A stretch of 64,000 nt of DNA from an uncultured Aliivibrio sp. (GCF_946479765.1 NZ_CAMLHO010000006.1:31975-95974); one strand, 5' to 3'. Positions 49,973-60,014 are shown, counted from the first letter of the stretch. Numbers and translations: made by a program. Notes: generated by a model not told the origin, from the sequence alone.

Positions 49973-51331
49973 TTACTCGCTATCATTCTCTTCTGATAAA
50001 TTAGACATCAGCTTGTTCAGCCTTGCTAAGTCAATCGCGCTTGAACGTACCGTCAGTTTAATATGGCTGTATTCATATTCTTCTTTAACAACACTCATGC
50101 TTGAACGAATTTCACCAATGATACCTTTTGCAGTATAAGGAACGATGATCTCCTCTTCAATCATTTCATGCTGAGAAACGTCAACAATATACTTATGCAA
50201 TTCAGCAATATCAAGCGGGTTTCGAGTTGATGTCATCATCGCATCTGGAAATTCTTCCATTAACTCTTCTTGTTGCTCAACCGTCAATTGGTCTGACTTA
50301 TTAAGTACAAGTAGCTTCTTAACGTCTTCTACGCCTACTTCTTTTAAAACTTCATGCACGACATCAAGCTGTGTACGGAAAGATGCATCAGAGGCATCTA
50401 CAACATACAGCAGTAATGAAGCATCATGTGCTTCAGCAAGTGTCGAGTGGAATGAGGCAACCAAATCATGAGGTAGTTTTTTAATAAAACCAACCGTATC
50501 TGATACTAGGATACGAGGCTGAGTCACTGGATATAATGCACGTACAGTAGTATCAAGGGTGGCAAAAAGTTTGTCTTCTACTAATACTTCACTTCCTGTA
50601 AGCGCTCGCATCATGGATGATTTACCTGCATTGGTATATCCAACTAAAGCGACACAGAACAGCTCTGAACGTTGTTTACGGCGGCCTTTCAGCTCACTTT
50701 GAACGCTTTCTAACTCTCGACGTAATTCAGCTAATTGATCACGCACTTTACGGCGATCTAGCTCTAAATCAGTTTCACCTGCGCCTTTACCCATTTGGCG
50801 TTCATTATCACCAACGGTTGATTCTCTTAATCGCGGAGCTACATAATTAAGACGAGCCATTTCCACTTGTAATCGAGCAGTACGAGTACGCGCATGACGA
50901 CTAAAGATCTCAATGATAATTCCGGTACGGTCATAGACTCTCACGCCTAATTGATTTTCTACATTACGTAGTTGTGATGGGCTTAAATCACAGTCAAAAA
51001 CCACCACATCGGCACTACCAAATGGAAGATTTTCTGATGGGATATCATCAAAGTCTGTTTCATCAAAAAAGTCTTCGGTATCAGCGTCATCATTTTCGCC
51101 TTGATTACCGGTAATGTGTGCGATTTCAGCTAGTTTGCCTGCACCCAATACATTAACTCGTTGAGTAGAGCTTTGTTTTTGTGATTGCGTACCTACGACT
51201 TTGAACCCTAGGGTTGTTACTAAACGACCAAGCTCTGCAAGGGATTCTTTTGCCTCATCACCTCTGAACTGCGGTGTGCAAATAGAAATAAGTAACGCGT
51301 GATTAATTGATGGTTTCTCTGTTAATTTCAT
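49973..51331 (-). CDS. HflX-like GTPase
   Basis: The 452-residue protein belongs to the HflX GTPase family, which splits stalled ribosomes. The glycine-rich subdomain has RHARTRTARLQVEMARLNY and MGKGAGETDLELDRR, and the G domain has GYTNAGKSSMM (P-loop, 231-239), DTVGFIKKLP and LNKSD. An acidic insert at residues about 78-100, rich in Asp and Glu, interrupts the N-terminal domain. Vibrios usually have hflX beside hfq, so this copy, encoded with a GNAT protein, is probably a paralogue. Confidence 0.8.
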   Translation of the reverse strand: MKLTEKPSINHALLISICTPQFRGDEAKESLAELGRLVTTLGFKVVGTQSQKQSSTQRVNVLGAGKLAEIAHITGNQGENDDADTEDFFDETDFDDIPSENLPFGSADVVVFDCDLSPSQLRNVENQLGVRVYDRTGIIIEIFSRHARTRTARLQVEMARLNYVAPRLRESTVGDNERQMGKGAGETDLELDRRKVRDQLAELRRELESVQSELKGRRKQRSELFCVALVGYTNAGKSSMMRALTGSEVLVEDKLFATLDTTVRALYPVTQPRILVSDTVGFIKKLPHDLVASFHSTLAEAHDASLLLYVVDASDASFRTQLDVVHEVLKEVGVEDVKKLLVLNKSDQLTVEQQEELMEEFPDAMMTSTRNPLDIAELHKYIVDVSQHEMIEEEIIVPYTAKGIIGEIRSSMSVVKEEYEYSHIKLTVRSSAIDLARLNKLMSNLSEENDSE

Positions 51332-51503
51332 GATTTTTATCTTAGTGAGCCGAAACCCAAACCTAATTATTATCTAAAGTTGATTTGATAGTACTCTGTT
51401 CAGGGTGACCTTTATAGACAAATGCAAAACTAAATTGATAATTCATAGAGTCTGCACTTTTTATAAGCCTAACTTGCCACTCTTTTTATTTATGCGGAAC
51501 TAA
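51332..51503. other. Non-coding part of the 51.3-52.0 kb gap, with hflX-like promoter
   Basis: This is the upstream side of the HflX-like gene. It probably holds its promoter; no further gene was seen. The whole gap to 52046 is poor in genes and contains the two relics listed next. Confidence 0.4.
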
Positions 51504-51698
51504 GAACGTAATGCTGTTCTCCCTAATCCAATAACAGGCGTCGCGCACTACTTCAATAGGCATGAAGTAATTGTAGAGATTACACCTGATTACTCAGGGT
51601 TTAACATTGAATATGTTAGTTCAAGTATTGAATATGGCGATGGACGTATACATAAAATTAATAAAATTCATCACATTATAAATTCATTAAGTTGCTGA
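51504..51698 (+). pseudogene. Coding-like relic without a start codon
   Basis: Sixty-four sense codons follow a TAA and end in TGA, with no usable ATG. The translation looks like real protein: PITGVAHYFNRHEVIVEITP, then YSGFNIEYV, then YGDGRIHKINK. It resembles the C-terminal half of small lipoproteins of the kind with I-x-Y-x-D-S and IHKNYN-type endings, but that is a weak, remembered match. Probably a decayed gene. Confidence 0.35.
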
Positions 51699-51792
51699 AA
51701 CTATGAATGGTAGCTCTGACACTTTAAGTAATATAAGTTCCATTATACCAGCAACAAGGATTGTCCAATCTTCAAGCATATTAAATATGCAT

Positions 51793-51939
51793 CTACTTCA
51801 TTGGTAATTGGCTTGGCCATTGATATTCTATAACTTGATTAAGGATAGCTTTCCATATTAAAGACCGTTTGAGTGGATTATTATGTTTAGGTGGGCCAAG
51901 TGTACTTAACGCAGGCGCATTGTAATGACTAAGAATATT
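51793..51939 (-). pseudogene. Second coding-like relic, unknown family
   Basis: A 48-codon minus-strand frame between TGA and TAG reads YNAPALSTLGPPKHNNPLKR, then SLIWKAILNQVIEYQWPSQL. It has no start codon. The composition is that of a basic, helical protein end and could be a transposase or integrase tail, but I cannot name it. The DNA on both sides is not coding, which fits decay. Confidence 0.3.
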
Positions 51940-52046
51940 TCATCAATTTTGTATTTTAAGTTATTACCCTGCCACTTATAAATATTCCTTTATCTTCATT
52001 ATCTAAGTACACTTAATCTATCAATAATGACTAGGTGTATTTATCA

Positions 52047-52679
52047 ATGAAAATTCATTCTCTCTTTGCTGCAAGTCTTTGTATTCTCACGTCAATCAGT
52101 GCGAATGCCGCAATTCAATTAACCGTACCTGGTGAGGTTGAGTTGTTACTGATTGATAATCAAGAAGTACAACTTGAAAGCTCATTTTTCTCCACTTCAT
52201 CTACGCTTGAATTAGAGAATGGTAAACATCAAATTGCTTTCAGATATAATCCAGTATTCAAACAAGGCAAAGACAATGTTATCGTCTCTACTGATGTTAT
52301 CGTCTCTACATTTTCTGCATCAGATCAAGAAGTTTCATTCAAATTCCCAACGTACAATTCACCAGAAAAAGCGGAAGCATTTAATACTGACCTGAATTGG
52401 AATTTAATTGATCAAAACGGTGCAATTATTCCATTTGCTCAAGCTCAATTAATTCACCATGGCGTTCAAGTAGGCCGTAATATTCAATTTGAATTAGCTC
52501 AGTTCAATACAACAAACAATCCTGCCGCATTCAAAGAAGGAATGCTGACAGTGACACATAAAGAGATCAAAAACGAACAAGGTGAAAATACCGCAGAGCA
52601 AATGCTGCATTATTGGTATGAAAAAGCAGATAAAAAAACGAAAGAACGCTTTACTAACTTCGTATTAGAGAATAAATAG
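52047..52679 (+). CDS. DUF2057 family periplasmic protein (YccT-like)
   Basis: The start at ATG 52047 gives 210 residues and a clear signal peptide, MKIHSLFAASLCILTSISANA. The mature protein has TVPGEVELLLIDNQEV near its start, then LENGKHQIAFRYNPV, as in the DUF2057/YccT family. E. coli YccT affects curli formation. The location fits: in E. coli yccT stands beside mgsA and helD, which follow here after torS/torT. The protein carries an in-frame 18-base duplication giving VIVSTDVIVST. Confidence 0.82.
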   Translation: MKIHSLFAASLCILTSISANAAIQLTVPGEVELLLIDNQEVQLESSFFSTSSTLELENGKHQIAFRYNPVFKQGKDNVIVSTDVIVSTFSASDQEVSFKFPTYNSPEKAEAFNTDLNWNLIDQNGAIIPFAQAQLIHHGVQVGRNIQFELAQFNTTNNPAAFKEGMLTVTHKEIKNEQGENTAEQMLHYWYEKADKKTKERFTNFVLENK

Positions 52680-52722
52680 ATCCTATACTTACTCTAACAC
52701 GTCTGTATTACAGGGAAGTAAT

Positions 52723-53286
52723 ATGCAAAACAAAGGATTGGGCTTTACTCTTATTGAGTTAATCGTTGGTATTATTATTCTTGGTATCTTAGCCATTATT
52801 GCGATACCTAAGTTTTTCAACTATACCTACGATGCTCATGTGGCTCAAGCAGAAGGCATTGCGGCTAATTTAGGGCAATCCATCATCTTTACTCAATACA
52901 GATGGATAGCCAGTGGCGACCTCACCGCTCAAACTGATCTTGAAGGGTATGCAGGAGAAGATCTCGATGTAAATACGTTAGGTTTTCCTCTTGGTATAAA
53001 GAAAAACCGGGTAATGAGTCAACCTAAAAACATCGGAAAAGGCCAGAAAGGCTGTAGTGATTTATGGTATGCGTTATTAATCGACCCCCCAACGGTTTCT
53101 CATCTCCAACAAGTGAAATCAGACTATCTTTCTGTTCGTTATCGTAGTGAGGGGCAAAGCTTTCAAGATTCATGCGATTACATTAATCGTTCTTATGGAT
53201 TTAATAGTAACGATCCTCAAGAATCACAAATTAAAGTTTCTTATAACTCATCGAAAGGGACTGTCACAGTTATCGCCAATAAATAA
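52723..53286 (+). CDS. Type IV pilin-like protein (second orphan pilin)
   Basis: The 187-residue protein has the leader MQNKGLG, then FTLIELIVGIIILGILAIIA with Glu5 of the mature pilin, and a long hydrophobic helix. Two Cys residues (GCSDLWY and DSCDYINR) can make a disulfide. No other pilus genes are nearby. It is only weakly similar in sequence to the pilin at 40916, although the type is the same. Insertion here breaks the usual yccT-mgsA neighbourhood. Confidence 0.8.
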   Translation: MQNKGLGFTLIELIVGIIILGILAIIAIPKFFNYTYDAHVAQAEGIAANLGQSIIFTQYRWIASGDLTAQTDLEGYAGEDLDVNTLGFPLGIKKNRVMSQPKNIGKGQKGCSDLWYALLIDPPTVSHLQQVKSDYLSVRYRSEGQSFQDSCDYINRSYGFNSNDPQESQIKVSYNSSKGTVTVIANK

Positions 53287-53326
53287 ACATAGCCTATGTT
53301 TATTTATTGGCAATTGAGTTTTAACA

Positions 53327-56212
53327 CTACTTTCTCATACTAAAGAAATGATCAATTGCCAATATTGAATCATCGTATGCTTGTTCTAATAATGAAGCAG
53401 AGCACTCTGAAATATCCCCTGCTTTTCCATTTTCTTCATAAGCATGACACAGTGTATGTAATTGCATTAATCCAAGGCTGCCTGCCGATCCTTTGAGTTT
53501 ATGAGCTAATTGGTTCACTTGATATCCATCACCCTGATAAATTGCCTCTTGTAACTGAAGGACATTTTCTTTGGCTGATTGTCTAAATAAATCAATAATT
53601 TTCAGCATTCTCTCTTCACCCAACACTGCTAAATCACTTTGCAGCACTTTTTCATTTAATACCATGTCAATATCTTCTTCTGCTTCATCAATCTCTGTAA
53701 TGAAATTTAGTGTTTCCATATTATCGTTTTTATCTTTCACTTGATAAACATCACTTAAAAAACGGTTTAACATTTTAATAAGTTGATTTTCAACCAAGGG
53801 TTTACCAAGGAATCCATCAAATCCTGCCGCTAAATAACTCTCTACATCTTCACTAAATACGTGTGCTGAGACCGCAAGTATTGGAGTATCAGATCCACTA
53901 CCGCCCTTCTCTCTCTCGATTTCTCTTAATCTTTTTTGTAATGACACACCATCAGTATCAGGTAAATTAATATCAAGAAGTAACATATCAAACTGTGCTT
54001 CTTTTAGCGTATATTCTGCTAATAGCCCTGTATCTACAGCTGTAACTGAATGCCCTAAACGCTCAAGAAAACCAACAGCAACCATTTGGTTTACTGGATT
54101 ATCTTCAACTAAAAGAATACGGGCAGAAGCCACATCGGGTACTGTTCCTTGCTCTCTTGTTTCTGTAATACAATGTCCTTCATCTAACTCTAATGAGAAC
54201 CAGAACGTACTGCCTAGTCCTTCTTTAGAATCGACGCCAATCTCGCCATCCATTGCCTCAATAAGACGTTGGCTGATCGCCAAACCTAACCCAGTACCAC
54301 CATAGACTTTTTGACCTTCCTCGGCTTGTGTAAAGGCTTCAAACAGCGTAGTGATTTCATGCTCAGCAATACCAACACCTGTATCTACCACTTCAAATAA
54401 TAACGTCGTATCTAAAATAACGTGCAGTTGAATCGTAACACTACCTGTATGGGTAAATTTAACGGCATTACCAACAAAGTTATTAAGCACTTGTCTTATT
54501 CTAGTGCAATCACCTATCCACCATGCGGGTATATCTGCGGGCATGTCAAAGGTTAAAGTGATCCCTTTTTGCTGAGCTCTTGAGCTGAATAAGTGATGTA
54601 CATCAGTAATCATTGAATGAACATTAAAGTTCACTTTTCTTATGGATAAATGACCAGCTTCTATCTTTGAGTAATCTAAAATATCGTTAAGTAAATCAAG
54701 TAAGTTTTCACCACTTCGATTAATAATATCGACATATTGCTGCTGTTGGGCTGTTAAATTACTACCTCTAAGTAACTCGCCTGTACCTAAAACACCATTG
54801 AGAGGCGTTCGGATCTCATGACTCATGGTCGCAAGAAAAGCAGATTTAGCACGGTTAGCTTGCTCTGCTAAATCCCGAGCTTTATCGTGATTAATGATTT
54901 CTACATTTAATCGCTCATTACTCGATTTAAGCTCTTGAGTTCGTTGTGCGATTTGTAATTCTAAACTGTCTTTATATTCTTTAAGCTCTTTCGCTGTATC
55001 CCTTGCTACTAATATTGAACGTCCCATCCGCGCTAATTCATCATCACCAGAGGTATCTAACTCAATGTTCAGTTGCCCATTAGCAACATCTGTAATTGCT
55101 TGTTCATATTGATTAAGTCTCATAATCACACGGGCATATACATAACGCCACATAATGTAGATAACCAAGCATAGGCCTAATAACGTAATTGAAATAAGTA
55201 ATTGCTGCACCACTTTAAGTACAAAGTTCACATCAGCAACGGCTTGTTGAGTTACATCATTCGCTTGCTCTAACAGTTGGGCTATCGTTACGTTTAATTC
55301 TTGAAATTGATGTATATTTTCATCACTGAGGGCTTTCAGCTTTTGATTGATATTAACTAATTGGATTAATTCACTAAAAAGGCGATCACTTTTGGTTAAA
55401 TCATTCGCTAGCATTCGCATTTGACGAGTTCTATTTGGATCTTCTACTGCTTGAATTCGACGAGTAATAATTGTCATATCCCGAGTAAAGTCTTGACGAA
55501 GTTTTTCTACTTTTGCAATATCGTGGCTATTTCTTGCATCATCGATCGTATTGACAACTTTAAAGGTTAATAAGCGCAATTCATGTAAACGTTCAGCCAA
55601 ATCAAGATCTATTTCAACTAATGTATCTAATGCTTTATAAACTGAATTTTTATTTCCGTTATCAACTAAATCATAGATTTTAACAACATTAGCAATAGTA
55701 ATGGTGTTTGAATTTAATACTTGAGAACGTGCTAACTCTTCTAGCTGCAATGCGATTTCTGTTAGCGTCTTACTTTTATCTTGAATTAACTGATGTAATA
55801 CGACTTTTTCGCCCACGTTATTTCCCATGGTCGCAAGGTTATCGACGATCTCTTGAACTTGTCTGTCAAGTCGAGTCAATAGTGCTTTATCAAAAGGATA
55901 AACACCAAGGCCTTTTAACCTAACGTATAAACTTTCAATTGAAGTAAATAACTCTTTACCGTAAGTTTTTCTTTCTACTTCAGAATCGACTTGAGATAAC
56001 AGCTGCGAAGTTGAGATTATTTTAGTGCTTAAATCTGAAATATAGCGAGCTTCAATAACGGCTGGAATGGCAGAATCAATCACCGTTCTTTCTGTTTTTT
56101 CAACATAAGAGAAACCAAGCACACCCACCACCGAGCCAAACGCCATAAGTGCAATCATGACCATAAAAGTAAGAAATAGCTTGCGACCGATCCCTGTAAA
56201 AGCAAATAACAT
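53327..56212 (-). CDS. torS: TorS-like hybrid sensor histidine kinase
   Basis: The 961-residue protein has an N-terminal transmembrane segment, a periplasmic helical sensor (about 40-330), a second membrane helix, and a HAMP domain. The kinase core has phospho-acceptor His465 in SHEIRTPLNG, then GTGLGLAISQRLI. A receiver (Asp747 in LLLDINLPDTDG) and an HPt domain (His904 in AHKLKGSAGSLG) follow. This is the four-domain layout of TorS, which with TorT senses trimethylamine N-oxide and phosphorylates TorR. It is divergent from torT, which supports the name; torR and torCAD are not in this window. Confidence 0.9.
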   Translation of the reverse strand: MLFAFTGIGRKLFLTFMVMIALMAFGSVVGVLGFSYVEKTERTVIDSAIPAVIEARYISDLSTKIISTSQLLSQVDSEVERKTYGKELFTSIESLYVRLKGLGVYPFDKALLTRLDRQVQEIVDNLATMGNNVGEKVVLHQLIQDKSKTLTEIALQLEELARSQVLNSNTITIANVVKIYDLVDNGNKNSVYKALDTLVEIDLDLAERLHELRLLTFKVVNTIDDARNSHDIAKVEKLRQDFTRDMTIITRRIQAVEDPNRTRQMRMLANDLTKSDRLFSELIQLVNINQKLKALSDENIHQFQELNVTIAQLLEQANDVTQQAVADVNFVLKVVQQLLISITLLGLCLVIYIMWRYVYARVIMRLNQYEQAITDVANGQLNIELDTSGDDELARMGRSILVARDTAKELKEYKDSLELQIAQRTQELKSSNERLNVEIINHDKARDLAEQANRAKSAFLATMSHEIRTPLNGVLGTGELLRGSNLTAQQQQYVDIINRSGENLLDLLNDILDYSKIEAGHLSIRKVNFNVHSMITDVHHLFSSRAQQKGITLTFDMPADIPAWWIGDCTRIRQVLNNFVGNAVKFTHTGSVTIQLHVILDTTLLFEVVDTGVGIAEHEITTLFEAFTQAEEGQKVYGGTGLGLAISQRLIEAMDGEIGVDSKEGLGSTFWFSLELDEGHCITETREQGTVPDVASARILLVEDNPVNQMVAVGFLERLGHSVTAVDTGLLAEYTLKEAQFDMLLLDINLPDTDGVSLQKRLREIEREKGGSGSDTPILAVSAHVFSEDVESYLAAGFDGFLGKPLVENQLIKMLNRFLSDVYQVKDKNDNMETLNFITEIDEAEEDIDMVLNEKVLQSDLAVLGEERMLKIIDLFRQSAKENVLQLQEAIYQGDGYQVNQLAHKLKGSAGSLGLMQLHTLCHAYEENGKAGDISECSASLLEQAYDDSILAIDHFFSMRK

Positions 56213-56286
56213 AAACTTGAATACACTTTAGAAAAAGAAGTAATGCGAGTATCATATCACCAACCTAAAGTCAGTGCGAAGAGACC

Positions 56287-57279
56287 ATGAAACTTACTTT
56301 TCATCCTATCGTTATTTTATTATTTTCCATACTGTTATCGCCTATCGCCTTAGCAAAAGAACCGTGGAAATTATGCGCTATTTACCCTCATTTAAAAGAC
56401 TCTTATTGGCTCTCCGTCAATTACGGTATGGTAGAAGAAGCTAAGCGAAATAACATTGAACTAACGGTTTATGAATCTGGGGGCTATCCAAATGTGGACC
56501 GTCAAAAAGAACAAATAAAGCAATGCGTTTCGATTGGTGCAGATGCGATCATTTTAGGGACGGTTGACCCTATTGTTTATCAGCGTCACTTAAAAAGTCT
56601 TAGTGGCAACATACCTGTTTTTGCAACAATAAATAAATTAATCAGTTCATTCCCACCTAACGCGCCTTATCATCAGGGCGAAGTCGGGGTGGATTGGTAT
56701 CAGATGGGGTTTAAAGCAGGCCAATATCTTGCCGAACAACACCCAAGAGAATCAGGAATTACCTACATCGGATGGTTGCCTGGTCCAAAAACTCGTGGTG
56801 GGACAAAACCTGTCACTAAAGGGTTTTATGATGCCATCAAAGAAAGTGACATTGTTGTCAGTGCTACTTATTGGGGAGACAATAGTAAAGAGTTACAACG
56901 GAACCTAATTCAAGATGCGCTTGAAAACGAGAAATTAGATTATTTAGTTGGTGGAGCTGTTGCTATTGAAGTGGCTATCAGTGAATTAGCCAGCCGAAAG
57001 ATGCAAAATAAGGTCGGTTTAGTATCTACTTATCTAAGTCATGCTGTATATCGCGGATTATTACGTAAACGTGTGTTATTTTCCCCAACAGATCAGATGG
57101 TGTTACAAGGTCAACTAAGCATTCAACAAGCGGTTGGCTACTTAAATCAACATCCTTTGCCTTTTAGACTATCGCCAAAAATAGAAACACTAACGCCAAC
57201 GCATTTACCTAAAAAAGTATTGCTAGATTCTTTATCTCCCGCAGAATATCGCCCCATATTTTTCGTAGCGGCACAATAA
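56287..57279 (+). CDS. torT: Periplasmic TMAO-binding protein TorT
   Basis: The 330-residue sugar-binding-type periplasmic protein has a signal peptide of about 23 residues ending ALA. The mature protein begins PWKLCAIYPHLKDSYWLSVN, almost the same as E. coli TorT. GADAIILGTV and a later LVGGAVAIEVAISEL are typical of the LacI/RbsB-like fold. TorT binds TMAO and signals to TorS. It is encoded divergently from torS with a 74-base gap that probably holds both promoters. mgsA follows in the same direction. Confidence 0.9.
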   Translation: MKLTFHPIVILLFSILLSPIALAKEPWKLCAIYPHLKDSYWLSVNYGMVEEAKRNNIELTVYESGGYPNVDRQKEQIKQCVSIGADAIILGTVDPIVYQRHLKSLSGNIPVFATINKLISSFPPNAPYHQGEVGVDWYQMGFKAGQYLAEQHPRESGITYIGWLPGPKTRGGTKPVTKGFYDAIKESDIVVSATYWGDNSKELQRNLIQDALENEKLDYLVGGAVAIEVAISELASRKMQNKVGLVSTYLSHAVYRGLLRKRVLFSPTDQMVLQGQLSIQQAVGYLNQHPLPFRLSPKIETLTPTHLPKKVLLDSLSPAEYRPIFFVAAQ

Positions 57280-57348
57280 TCATTGAATTGTCATTTGATT
57301 TAAATAAACAAGTACTAGGCTAGAATAAAATTAAAATAAGGAACCCTA

Positions 57349-57804
57349 ATGAAAAAAACAACACGGATTATCCCTGCACATAAACACATAGCGCTTGTTG
57401 CCCATGATCATTATAAGCCAGAGCTATTACGTTGGGTAAAAGAGAACAAGGAAGCATTACAGGGTCATTTTTTATTTGGTACGGGTACAACAGGGAATCT
57501 TCTGAGTCGAGAGACTGGTCTAGCGATTAAAAGCTTATTAAGTGGACCAATGGGCGGCGATCAACAACTAGGCGCATTAATCTCTGAAGGAAAGATCGAT
57601 ATGATGATCTTTTTCTGGGATCCACTCAATGCAGTTCCTCATGATCCTGATGTAAAAGCGTTATTACGTATAGCTACGGTGTGGAATGTACCTGTTGCGA
57701 TAAATCGTGCCAGTGCTGACTTGATGATTACATCGCCTAATATGACAAAGGACGTGAGCATTGAGATCCCTGATTACGATACTTATTTAGCTGAGCGTCT
57801 ATAG
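57349..57804 (+). CDS. mgsA: Methylglyoxal synthase
   Basis: The 151-residue enzyme converts dihydroxyacetone phosphate to methylglyoxal and phosphate. It has [17 protein letters not shown] at the start, the phosphate-binding [23 protein letters not shown], and [20 protein letters not shown], with catalytic Asp residues. The length equals that of E. coli MgsA. AAGGA precedes the ATG. mgsA next to helD also occurs in E. coli. Confidence 0.95.
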   Translation: MKKTTRIIPAHKHIALVAHDHYKPELLRWVKENKEALQGHFLFGTGTTGNLLSRETGLAIKSLLSGPMGGDQQLGALISEGKIDMMIFFWDPLNAVPHDPDVKALLRIATVWNVPVAINRASADLMITSPNMTKDVSIEIPDYDTYLAERL

Positions 57805-57865
57805 CTTTAATTTTATCGACATTAGTTTTTATCAAAATTAGCTTTATCGACAATACAATACCTAA

Positions 57866-57908
57866 CAAAAAGCCCTTACTTCATCATCATGGTAGTAAGG
57901 GCTTTTTA
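57866..57908. terminator. Bidirectional terminator between mgsA and helD
   Basis: AAAAAGCCCTTACT / AGTAAGGGCTTTTT flank a loop, with A and T runs on the two sides. It lies between the convergent genes. Confidence 0.85.
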
Positions 57909-57950
57909 TTATTAATGACTTTTATTGTTAATGACTAACGCCGTTTAACA

Positions 57951-60014
57951 TCATTCAATGATTATCGGATAATCTTTATCTACGATCTCTTGAACAAAAG
58001 GAGACGGTTTACCATGATACGCGATCCACACTTTTTTCTTTGCTCGTGTCAAGGCAACATAAAATAAACGACGCTCTTCTGCATAGCTAAATTCCTCTTC
58101 ATGAGGCAGCAATGCACCATCAAGAGATTCTGCTCGACTTTTCATCGGAAACTGCCCATCGGTCATTTCAACAATAAAAACATAGTCCGCTTCTGTTCCT
58201 TTACTCGCATGACACGTTTTGTATTCCAGATTCAAACTTGGGTAAAACTTAACCCAATCATCAAAACTGTCCGGTTTATGGTTATGATTACGACCTAACA
58301 TCACCACGCCTTCCCCTTCTCTAATATTCTTCGAAAGGGACAATAACTCTTTTTCTATCGAGTTATGCTCAATGACTTTAACTGCTTTTCGTTTTTGCTT
58401 AACAAAACTATTTAGCTCTTTTTTAAGTTGCATCGGATTTTCTTGAATAAAGCGGTTTGCCACCGCTCCAATTTGATCGTTAAAACGATACGTCGTTGAT
58501 AACTGTGCAATTTGAGTTGACTGAAAACGTTTTTCAAAACCAGTCGTTAACGATACATCTCCCCCGGCAAAACGATAAATAGCTTGCCAATCATCCCCTA
58601 CAGCAAATAAGGTTGCTTTTTCTTGACGTACATTTTCATTATGACAAATCGCTTCTATCAAATCTAACCGCTGAGGCGAGATGTCTTGATACTCATCAAC
58701 CATGACAAACGACCAAGGAAGATCGTATTTCTTATCGCTGATGTATTGTTTTGCTTTTGATATCATTAATTCATAATCGATCGCGTCTTCATGTTTCAAC
58801 GTTCGTTCATAGGCCTTAAAAAATGGCCAAACGATATTGAGTTCACTTTTCAGTCGAGCTGAATCGGCATGGAGTTCAAGCTTATCAATAATGACATTTT
58901 TATCCAATTGCAGAGCATTTAACTGACATATTTGTTTATATAACCATTCTTGTAATTTTTCATTATGAGATTCTTCTTTTAGAACAACATCACCACGAAG
59001 ATACGCAATTGGCCACTTTTTAAGGTGTTTTTTCCAACGATTAGTTGCTGTCGCATTTTTCCACTCAGAATCCAGAACATGACTAAACCATTCTTTGCGT
59101 GATTTCACATCGGTAATCAAACACGACAATTTAGGCTGCTGATATTCTACATGACGAATGATCTCTAAACCCAATTGATGAAAAGTGGCGACTTTAACGT
59201 CTTGGCCTAACTCGAAACCCAACTTTTCAATAATTCGGCCTGACATTTCTTGAGCTGCTTGGCGACCAAAAGCAAGCAGCAAGATCTCATTCGCTTGTGC
59301 TTGCCCACTTTCAATTAAATAGCTAACACGAGCAACTAACACGCTGGTTTTACCGGAACCCGCCCCGGCTAATACCAGCGTATGATCTTCATTTAATAAC
59401 AACGCACTTTGCTGAGATTCATTTAATGGTTGAGATTCACACTCAGAGAAGAAGGCTTTCCACTCTATTTTTTGATCTTCTAGCCAAGTCTCATTAAGAT
59501 TTTTAAGTTGAAGATCGGGATCGGCCAACCAATCAACTACAGGAGCAATGCAATCTGGTTGCAATAGCTCTGCAAGCGGAATAGATAAACCCGTTTTCTC
59601 AAATAAATCGTACAGTTTCTCAACCATCAACAAGGCTTCTGTTTGTTTTAAGAAACGGATTTGACTGGTAAATTGCTCCACTAAATCCAGCATTTGTGGT
59701 TTTAGTTGGTTTAGCATTTCAACCTTCGATTCTTTCCAATCTGAATACGTATTTAAAACAGTATTAATAATGCCATCACATTCTTGCCACGGTAAACCAG
59801 AAACACGCCATGCGACTTGTTCATTACGATTATAAAAACAAAGGGAACCCCAAACCAACCCTCTTTGAAAAGTCACCTTCCCACTCCACTTATCAAATGG
59901 AACCGATACTTGGCATTTATGTGAGGTAAACAACAGCTGCTCTTGCTCTAATTCAAGTTGATAATAGTCGCCTTGAACTAACCACTGAGCGAAGGTGGTT
60001 GCTTTGATCTGCAT
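57951..60014 (-). CDS. helD: DNA helicase IV
   Basis: The 687-residue UvrD-like superfamily 1 helicase matches E. coli HelD in length. An N-terminal domain of about 190 residues is followed by Walker A (LAGAGSGKTSVLVAR, about 213-227), LLLAFGRQAAQEM, the DEY-type box MVDEYQDISPQRLDLI, LSTTYRF, and the C-terminal VALTRAKKKVWI. It unwinds DNA 3' to 5'. It is transcribed toward mgsA, and yccS diverges from it, as in the E. coli neighbourhood. Confidence 0.93.
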   Translation of the reverse strand: MQIKATTFAQWLVQGDYYQLELEQEQLLFTSHKCQVSVPFDKWSGKVTFQRGLVWGSLCFYNRNEQVAWRVSGLPWQECDGIINTVLNTYSDWKESKVEMLNQLKPQMLDLVEQFTSQIRFLKQTEALLMVEKLYDLFEKTGLSIPLAELLQPDCIAPVVDWLADPDLQLKNLNETWLEDQKIEWKAFFSECESQPLNESQQSALLLNEDHTLVLAGAGSGKTSVLVARVSYLIESGQAQANEILLLAFGRQAAQEMSGRIIEKLGFELGQDVKVATFHQLGLEIIRHVEYQQPKLSCLITDVKSRKEWFSHVLDSEWKNATATNRWKKHLKKWPIAYLRGDVVLKEESHNEKLQEWLYKQICQLNALQLDKNVIIDKLELHADSARLKSELNIVWPFFKAYERTLKHEDAIDYELMISKAKQYISDKKYDLPWSFVMVDEYQDISPQRLDLIEAICHNENVRQEKATLFAVGDDWQAIYRFAGGDVSLTTGFEKRFQSTQIAQLSTTYRFNDQIGAVANRFIQENPMQLKKELNSFVKQKRKAVKVIEHNSIEKELLSLSKNIREGEGVVMLGRNHNHKPDSFDDWVKFYPSLNLEYKTCHASKGTEADYVFIVEMTDGQFPMKSRAESLDGALLPHEEEFSYAEERRLFYVALTRAKKKVWIAYHGKPSPFVQEIVDKDYPIIIE

